This document shows positions 59,640 through 64,000 of a DNA stretch of 64,000 nucleotides, piece after piece; the stretch's first letter is position 1, and every line of letters begins with the position of its first letter. Position numbers and translations under genes: made by a program. The notes beneath the pieces are model-generated. The model saw only the letters and a list, made by a program, of their open reading frames with translations. It was not told where the DNA came from and searched no databases. Origin of the DNA: Acidobacteriota bacterium (GTDB taxonomy: Bacteria > Acidobacteriota > Thermoanaerobaculia > Multivoradales > JBCCEF01); contig JBCCEF010000022.1 in assembly GCA_039030395.1 (NCBI GenBank), positions 19,181-83,180 on the forward strand, given 5' to 3'.

Positions 59640-60944
59640 TTGGCTTCGCAGGCACCATCCGGGACCGCGGACCGCGGGCTCTCCGATCCCTCCCGGATCA
59701 GTGACTCCGTCGACCATCTCTTCCGCCACCGGGCGGGAGAGATGGTCGCCGTCCTCGGCAGCATTTTCGGCTTCCGGCACCTCGACCTGGTCGAAGACAT
59801 GGTGCAGGAAGCGCTGCTTCGAACGCTGCGCCTTTGGCCCTACCAAGGCCTGCCGAAAAACCCCAGCGCCTGGATTGTCCAGGTGGCCAAGAACCGTGCC
59901 CTCGAAGTGCTCCGCCAGCGAGGCCGCAGGTACGAGGAGGGTCCCCGCATCGAGGCCCTGCTGGACCGCCTGGCGGACTCGGAGAAGCGGACCGAAGCGG
60001 CCTTCAAACGGGAGCTGCGCGACGACCAACTACGGATGATCTTCGCCTGCTGCCACCCGAGCCTCAAGCGCAACGCCCAGGTCGCCCTCACCTTGAAAAC
60101 CGTCGGCGGTTTCAGCGTGGCGGAGATCGGCCGCGCCTTCCTCAACCGGCCGGCCACCATCGCCCAGCGCTTGGTGCGCGCCAAAGCCCACCTGCGGCAG
60201 GAGAAGGTCGAACTGACCATGCCGCAGCCGGACGATCTGGGGGTTCGGCTGGAGGCAGTGCACGAAACCTTCTACCTGATGTTCAATGAAGGTTGGGATG
60301 CGGCGGAAGGCGAAGACCTGGTGCGGCAGGACCTGGTGGACGAAGCGATTCGCCTCACCGGCTTGCTGGCCGACCACCCGTTGAGCGGCACCCCGGCGAC
60401 TCACGCCCTCGCCGCCCTGGTGCGCTTCCAGGCGGCCCGCCTCGCCACCCGGGTGAACGCCCAGGGAGACCTCATGCTGTTGCCGGATCAGGATCGTTCT
60501 CGCTGGGACCGCCGACGCGTCGCCGAAGCCCTCGGCCATCTGCTGCGCGCCGCCCGCGGAGATCGGCTCACGACCTACCACTACCAGGCGGAAATCGCCG
60601 CCTGCGACGCCACCGCGCCAAGCTATGAGGACACCGACTGGCAACACATCCTCCACTGCTACGACGGCCTGCTACGGCTCCGTCCGTCGCCGGTGGTCGC
60701 CCTCAACCGGCTGGTCGCTCTCGCTGAAAGCGCAGGACCCGGGACGGCCCTGGCGCAAGCCGCGGCGGTGGTGCAGGATCCCACCCTCGAAGGCTACTTC
60801 CCCGCCTGGGCCATCCACGGCGATCTTCTGGACCGATGCGGCCGCCCGCGAGACGCTGCCCGGGCCTTCGAGCGCGCCCTCGCCCTGACCGCCAGCCAGC
60901 CGATCCGCCGCAACCTTGAGAGGCGCCTAGCCGCCCTGCGCTAG
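59640..60944 (+). CDS. ECF RNA polymerase sigma factor, ECF42-like, with long C-terminal domain
   Basis: About 434 residues from a TTG at 59640 (start uncertain; the frame opens at 59586). Sigma region 2: L-F-R-H-R-A-G-E-M-V-A-V-L-G, D-L-V-E-D-M-V-Q-E-A, P-K-N-P-S-A-W-I-V-Q-V-A-K-N-R-A-L. Region 4: L-R-M-I-F-A-C-C-H-P-S-L, A-L-T-L-K-T-V-G-G-F-S-V-A-E-I-G-R-A-F-L. The remaining 250 residues are a TPR-like extension (P-S-P-V-V-A-L-N-R, E-G-Y-F-P-A-W-A-I-H-G-D-L-L) typical of ECF42, which lacks an anti-sigma factor and is paired with DGPF proteins, as here. Confidence 0.9.
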   Translation: MASQAPSGTADRGLSDPSRISDSVDHLFRHRAGEMVAVLGSIFGFRHLDLVEDMVQEALLRTLRLWPYQGLPKNPSAWIVQVAKNRALEVLRQRGRRYEEGPRIEALLDRLADSEKRTEAAFKRELRDDQLRMIFACCHPSLKRNAQVALTLKTVGGFSVAEIGRAFLNRPATIAQRLVRAKAHLRQEKVELTMPQPDDLGVRLEAVHETFYLMFNEGWDAAEGEDLVRQDLVDEAIRLTGLLADHPLSGTPATHALAALVRFQAARLATRVNAQGDLMLLPDQDRSRWDRRRVAEALGHLLRAARGDRLTTYHYQAEIAACDATAPSYEDTDWQHILHCYDGLLRLRPSPVVALNRLVALAESAGPGTALAQAAAVVQDPTLEGYFPAWAIHGDLLDRCGRPRDAARAFERALALTASQPIRRNLERRLAALR

Positions 60945-61081
60945 GGACCGCTGAGGCGAACTTTCTGCCACCGCCTGTCCTACAGACCGCCGGCCTATAC
61001 GACCAAGAGGTGAATGCGCGCTCGAAGCGCGGCCCGCCCCCGGGCCGCATCACCCACGACGGACCACAGGGAGTTCACACC

Positions 61082-61531
61082 ATGCGTCACAGCACCTCAT
61101 CACGCCTTCTCGTTGGCATCGTCCTCACCGCCCTGGCGAGCGTCATCGCCTTCCCGGTTCTCGCCCATCCGCCGACACCGCTGCGGGTCGTCGCCCAATT
61201 CCTCGATCTCTCCGAAGAACAGGCACAACAGTTAGCCGCTCTGCGCGCCGCCGCGGCGGACGAAATCGCACCCATCGTCCAGGAAATCGCCACCCGCAAG
61301 GCAGCCCTACAGCAGATCTTGAGTGGCGAGGATCCGGACCCGCTGGAAGTCGGCGCCCTGGTCGTCTCCATCCACAGTCTCGAACGCCAGGTGCGGATGA
61401 TCCAGCAGGCCGTCACCGATGAATTCCGTACCCTGCTCGACGACGAGCAGCTCCAGCGCCTCAACGCCGTCGACCGAGCGGAGCCCCTCTGCCGAGTAGC
61501 CCCGGCCTTCGAAGCCCTACACCTCATCTAG
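61082..61531 (+). CDS. Periplasmic Spy/CpxP-like protein
   Basis: 149 residues from the ATG at 61082. Signal peptide ending V-L-A-H-P-P. Helical protein with F-L-D-L-S-E-E-Q-A-Q-Q-L-A-A-L-R-A-A-A and L-E-R-Q-V-R-M-I-Q-Q-A-V-T-D-E-F-R-T-L-L-D-D-E-Q, the paired L-T/S-x-x-Q pattern of Spy/CpxP chaperones. Probably a periplasmic stress chaperone or metal sensor. Own leader after the ECF gene; not overlapping. Confidence 0.75.
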   Translation: MRHSTSSRLLVGIVLTALASVIAFPVLAHPPTPLRVVAQFLDLSEEQAQQLAALRAAAADEIAPIVQEIATRKAALQQILSGEDPDPLEVGALVVSIHSLERQVRMIQQAVTDEFRTLLDDEQLQRLNAVDRAEPLCRVAPAFEALHLI

Positions 61532-61590
61532 CCAACCCACCGGGCGGCGCAGCTCATGGAATGATCTAGCGCCATGAACGAGGTTCGACC

Positions 61591-62196
61591 TTGACCACCG
61601 CGCCGTCGACCGGGGCGGCGACCGCAGCCGCCTCCGGCGGCGGAGCGGTCGCCGCCTACACCCTGGAAGACCTGGCACCCCGCCTCGAGGCGCTGCACGA
61701 AGCCAGCTTCCACTGGGCGCTGACCTGCGCGAAAGGGGTGCGAGAAGAAGCCGAGGACGTGTTGCAGACGGCGTATCAAAAAGTGGTGGACGGCCGATCG
61801 ACCTTCGACGGACGGTCCGAGTTCAAGACCTGGCTCTTCGCGATCATCTGGCGAACCGCCGCGGACCGCCGGAGGCGGCGGGCCTGGCGCCGGGCGCTGC
61901 TCGGACGCTGGATCGACGACGCACGATCCGAGTCCCGGGAAGCCACCTCACCCCTGCACCGGCTCGAAGCCTCGGAGCGGGCGGAACGGGTGCGGCGAGC
62001 CCTGGCCACCTTGAGCGAACGACAGCATCAGGTCCTCGACCTCGTCTTTTACCACGAGCACAGCATCCGCCAAGCCGCCGAAGTCCTCGGCCTTCGGCTG
62101 GGCACGGCGCGGGTGCACTACCAACGCGGCAAGGCCGCATTGAGCGAACGCCTGCGGCGGGACGAACGACGGAGCAATTGGAGCCATGTCGACTGA
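61591..62196 (+). CDS. ECF-family RNA polymerase sigma factor
   Basis: 201 residues from a TTG at 61591. Region 2: F-H-W-A-L-T-C-A-K-G-V-R-E-E-A-E-D-V-L-Q-T-A-Y-Q-K-V, F-K-T-W-L-F-A-I-I-W-R-T-A-A-D-R-R-R-R. Region 4: L-S-E-R-Q-H-Q-V-L-D-L-V-F-Y-H-E-H-S-I-R-Q-A-A-E-V-L-G-L-R-L-G-T-A-R-V-H-Y-Q-R-G-K. Overlaps the next gene by 11 bases, which encodes its likely anti-sigma factor. Confidence 0.9.
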   Translation: MTTAPSTGAATAAASGGGAVAAYTLEDLAPRLEALHEASFHWALTCAKGVREEAEDVLQTAYQKVVDGRSTFDGRSEFKTWLFAIIWRTAADRRRRRAWRRALLGRWIDDARSESREATSPLHRLEASERAERVRRALATLSERQHQVLDLVFYHEHSIRQAAEVLGLRLGTARVHYQRGKAALSERLRRDERRSNWSHVD

Positions 62197-62590
62197 AATG
62201 CAGAACGAGGAAAAGATCCGGGCGCTGTTCGAGGAGACCCACGAGTCCCAGGCACCGCCACCGGCTTTCCAGCCCATGTGGCGCCGTGCCCTCGGCGGCC
62301 GCGAAACGCAACGGCCGGGGCCACTGCGTTGGTCCCTGCCGGCGGCCCTGGCGGGAGCGCTCACCCTCGCCGTGATCCTGTCAGCGCCATGGAAACCACC
62401 CATGCCCAGCGCCGGCGCTCCGGTCATCGCCGATGCGGCCCTGGACTCCACCTCGTGGCACGGGCCGACGGACTTTCTGCTCCGCACGCCGGGCTACGAC
62501 TTTCTCGAACGGGTGCCGGAACCATCGATGGCGCTCGGACTGGACACTTCCCCATTCAACATCGATTCTTCGGAGGAGAACTCACCATGA
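62186..62590 (+). CDS. Probable anti-sigma factor, single membrane segment
   Basis: 134 residues. Cytosolic N-terminus (about 45 residues, E-E-K-I-R-A-L-F-E-E-T-H), one membrane helix (L-P-A-A-L-A-G-A-L-T-L-A-V-I-L) and a periplasmic tail with F-L-L-R-T-P-G-Y-D-F-L-E-R-V-P. No zinc motif seen. Placed between the ECF sigma gene and a Spy-like gene, and overlaps both. Function inferred from place and topology. Confidence 0.65.
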   Translation: MSTEMQNEEKIRALFEETHESQAPPPAFQPMWRRALGGRETQRPGPLRWSLPAALAGALTLAVILSAPWKPPMPSAGAPVIADAALDSTSWHGPTDFLLRTPGYDFLERVPEPSMALGLDTSPFNIDSSEENSP

Positions 62591-63081
62591 ACACCACCGC
62601 ACGGCACCCCCGACGGACCTTGAGGATCGCCGCCGTGACGCTCATCCTCTGCGCCTTCGGCATGAGCCTGGAAGCGCAGAACCGGCAGAACCGCCAGCGG
62701 CTCAAGATCAACCCCATCGAGCGCCATCTCTATGCGCCGGAGCTGGTCATGAACCACCAGGACGAGCTGGGCCTGTCGGAGCAACAGCGCCAGACTTTGA
62801 TCGAAGAGGTCCAGGCCCTCCAGAGCGACATGGTGCCGCTCCAGTTCGAGCTCGGGCAAGCGGTCGAGGACCTCGACGGCCTGGTCAAGACCACCCCAGT
62901 GGACGAAGCGGCGGCGGTTTCGCTGATCGAGCGGGTCACCGGCCTCGAAGGCCAGATCAAGCGCCGTCACCTGGTGCTGTTGATCCGCATCAAAAACCTG
63001 CTCGATGCCGAACAGCGCAACACCCTACGTCAGCTCCGAGTCCAACAGCGCCGGCCGCGCGCTCTGCGGCAAGGAGGGTGA
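62587..63081 (+). CDS. Periplasmic Spy/CpxP-like protein, second copy
   Basis: 164 residues from the ATG inside the preceding stop (ATGA). Signal peptide ends G-M-S-L-E-A-Q. Mature helices with D-E-L-G-L-S-E-Q-Q-R-Q-T-L-I-E-E-V-Q-A-L-Q and L-L-D-A-E-Q-R-N-T-L-R-Q-L, the L-S-x-x-Q pattern of Spy/CpxP. Very basic C-terminus. Probably the periplasmic sensor or effector of the sigma/anti-sigma pair, similar to CnrX/ZraP-type arrangements. Confidence 0.78.
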   Translation: MNTTARHPRRTLRIAAVTLILCAFGMSLEAQNRQNRQRLKINPIERHLYAPELVMNHQDELGLSEQQRQTLIEEVQALQSDMVPLQFELGQAVEDLDGLVKTTPVDEAAAVSLIERVTGLEGQIKRRHLVLLIRIKNLLDAEQRNTLRQLRVQQRRPRALRQGG

Positions 63082-63124
63082 GGACGCTCGCGCTCTGATC
63101 AGCGCGGGGCCGGTTTCTTCTTCG

Positions 63125-63580
63125 CTAGGCGGCGCCGTTGATCGCGAGCTGCAAGAACTCGTTGCGCTCGGGATCGTAGACGGCTCCCCAGAAGTCATCA
63201 CCTCCATCGCAGACCCCAACCGCCTCGATCTGCCACCGAGGAAATCCGTCCGGCGAACGGAAGGCGTTGATATATACAAAGTTCCTGCCCTCCCACACGA
63301 TGCCCACATACTGCCGAAAATATTCCCTTGGCCTCCGGATCGAGCCGTGGAGAAAGCAACACTGGTCCGCCCGAACATAGGCCAACTTATACAGATTCCG
63401 CTCAAGCCGCTCAATGACGTGCGCCGGCACCGGCCAGGTACCCGCGACCTCCCTCGGAGTCGAACGGGAGCACTGAGTCAATACCGCCCCCGCCTGGTCA
63501 TTAGACAGCACAATCCAGTCGCCCAGCGAACCACTCGTGGTCGTGCAGGACAAGATCCCCACGCAAGCCACCAAATTCAA
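63125..63580 (-). CDS. Small putative lipoprotein downstream of an RHS gene
   Basis: 151 residues from a TTG at 63580. Starts N-L-V-A-C-V-G-I-L-S-C-T-T-T, where I-L-S-C is a lipobox. The mature part has Y-V-G-I-V-W-E-G-R-N-F-V-Y-I-N-A-F and V-G-V-C-D-G-G-D-D-F-W-G-A-V-Y-D-P-E-R-N-E-F-L-Q-L-A-I-N-G. No known function. It follows the truncated 3' end of an RHS gene by 50 bases on the same strand, a place where immunity genes often lie; that role is only a guess. Confidence 0.65.
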   Translation of the reverse strand: MNLVACVGILSCTTTSGSLGDWIVLSNDQAGAVLTQCSRSTPREVAGTWPVPAHVIERLERNLYKLAYVRADQCCFLHGSIRRPREYFRQYVGIVWEGRNFVYINAFRSPDGFPRWQIEAVGVCDGGDDFWGAVYDPERNEFLQLAINGAA

Positions 63581-63630
63581 CCAAGAAATGTGTTTGGCTC
63601 AGATCCGGACTGCCTTGGCCGGCCCAAATC

Positions 63631-64000
63631 TCACCTCCCTCCCCGGACTCCGTCGCTGGGTGCCCAGGAGGCCAGCAGCGCGCCGTTGCGGTAGATGTGG
63701 TCGCGAGCGTGGGTCCAGGTGCCACCGGATCCGCCCAGGACGTCCCAGGTGCGCAAGACCTTGCCGTCGAGGTCTCGGACGGTGTAGGTCTCTTCGACCG
63801 GGGCGACGGAGAAGTCGAGCTGGTAGAGGCGCTCGTCGTCGGCGGTGTAGAGGAAGTAGCTCTCGACGGAGCCGTCGCCTCGGCGGAGGGCCTTCATCTT
63901 GGAGAGGGGATCCCAGGTGTAGGTGAAGCCGGTGGCTCCGGATCCCCAGCCGCGCTGGTTGCCGGCGGCGTCGTAGGCGGCGAGGGTGAGGCGATTGGTA
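63631..64000 (-). CDS. RHS/YD-repeat protein, 3' end only
   Basis: Reads in from the right edge: T-N-R-L-T-L-A-A-Y-D-A-A-G-N, F-T-Y-T-W-D-P-L-S-K-M, Y-F-L-Y-T-A-D-D-E-R-L, R-D-L-D-G-K-V-L-R-T-W, H-A-R-D-H-I-Y-R-N-G-A-L-L-A-S-W. These are YD/RHS core repeats of a large secreted or surface shell protein. It ends at TGA (63633-63631) right after the Y-R-N-G-A-L-L-A-S block, without the H-L-D-H-L-G-type core end and variable tip usual in this family, so the 3' end may be truncated. The 5' part is outside the window. Confidence 0.82.
   Translation of the reverse strand, partial: TNRLTLAAYDAAGNQRGWGSGATGFTYTWDPLSKMKALRRGDGSVESYFLYTADDERLYQLDFSVAPVEETYTVRDLDGKVLRTWDVLGGSGGTWTHARDHIYRNGALLASWAPSDGVRGGR

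Overview
The window is about 64 kb of high-GC DNA with a dense set of bacterial genes. Nearly all belong to ordinary envelope, secretion, stress and regulatory families, and many products carry signal peptides. Several traits point to a Gram-negative bacterium and, by inference only, to Acidobacteriota of the Thermoanaerobaculia type: a PBP1C/alpha-2-macroglobulin pair, LpxH- and Mla-like outer-membrane genes, serine hydrolases with TPR tails, BlaI/M56 pairs, secreted proteins ending in a D-G-F-E-S-G-D-like tail, and GTG or TTG starts. No rRNA, tRNA, phage or CRISPR locus was recognised.

Layout. 1-1.4 kb: a hypothetical gene and a vapBC toxin-antitoxin pair with a clear operator/promoter. 1.4-11.7 kb, minus strand: alpha-2-macroglobulin, pbpC, then a large secreted protein with regulatory-like domains. 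11.7-19.1 kb, plus strand: an SRPBCC protein, a Nudix/metallo-beta-lactamase fusion, a BlaI repressor with an M56 peptidase/ankyrin fusion, a lipoprotein amidohydrolase and a DUF72 protein. 19.1-23.6 kb: a serine hydrolase, an NTF2-like protein, a seven-repeat secreted protein and a REP-like repeat cluster. 23.6-28.9 kb: a TetR-controlled export operon (MMPL/RND pump, periplasmic LolA-like protein, outer-membrane protein). 29-33.8 kb: a second serine hydrolase interrupted by an in-frame TGA, then mipA/ompV beside its probable two-component system. 33.8-46.5 kb: single genes (DinB, YdeI-like, SLC13 permease, AlkD-like, metalloprotease-like, subtilase, metallophosphoesterase), two secreted pairs, a gene relic and repeats. 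46.4-58.6 kb: LpxH-like, Mrp, PlsC-like, an SPFH/Arc-like pair, mlaEFD, UDP-sugar genes (4-epimerase, Ugd, Uxs), an iron-trafficking protein and a VTT membrane protein. 58.6-64 kb: a small Cys-rich secreted protein, a frameshifted YCII/DGPF gene with its ECF sigma factor, an ECF/anti-sigma/Spy-like cassette, and the 3' end of an RHS gene.

Three families of short dispersed repeats punctuate the intergenic regions. (a) A 52-67 bp inverted repeat beginning CTAG whose TAG serves as the stop codon of the gene it follows, in three of three full copies. (b) A 180-204 bp foldback element centred on a CGTACT...AGTACG hairpin. (c) A GGTGCCACCC...GGGTGGCACC element with tandemly repeated right ends.

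The control regions are unusually legible: twin palindromes at vapBC, paired BlaI-type dyads, identical TetR dyads in opposite orientation at the start of tetR and before its operon, four TTCCACG repeats at exact 11-bp period before mipA, and three ATATCA repeats at exact 11-bp period before the SPFH/Arc pair. All functional assignments are made by reading sequence motifs. No database search was run.
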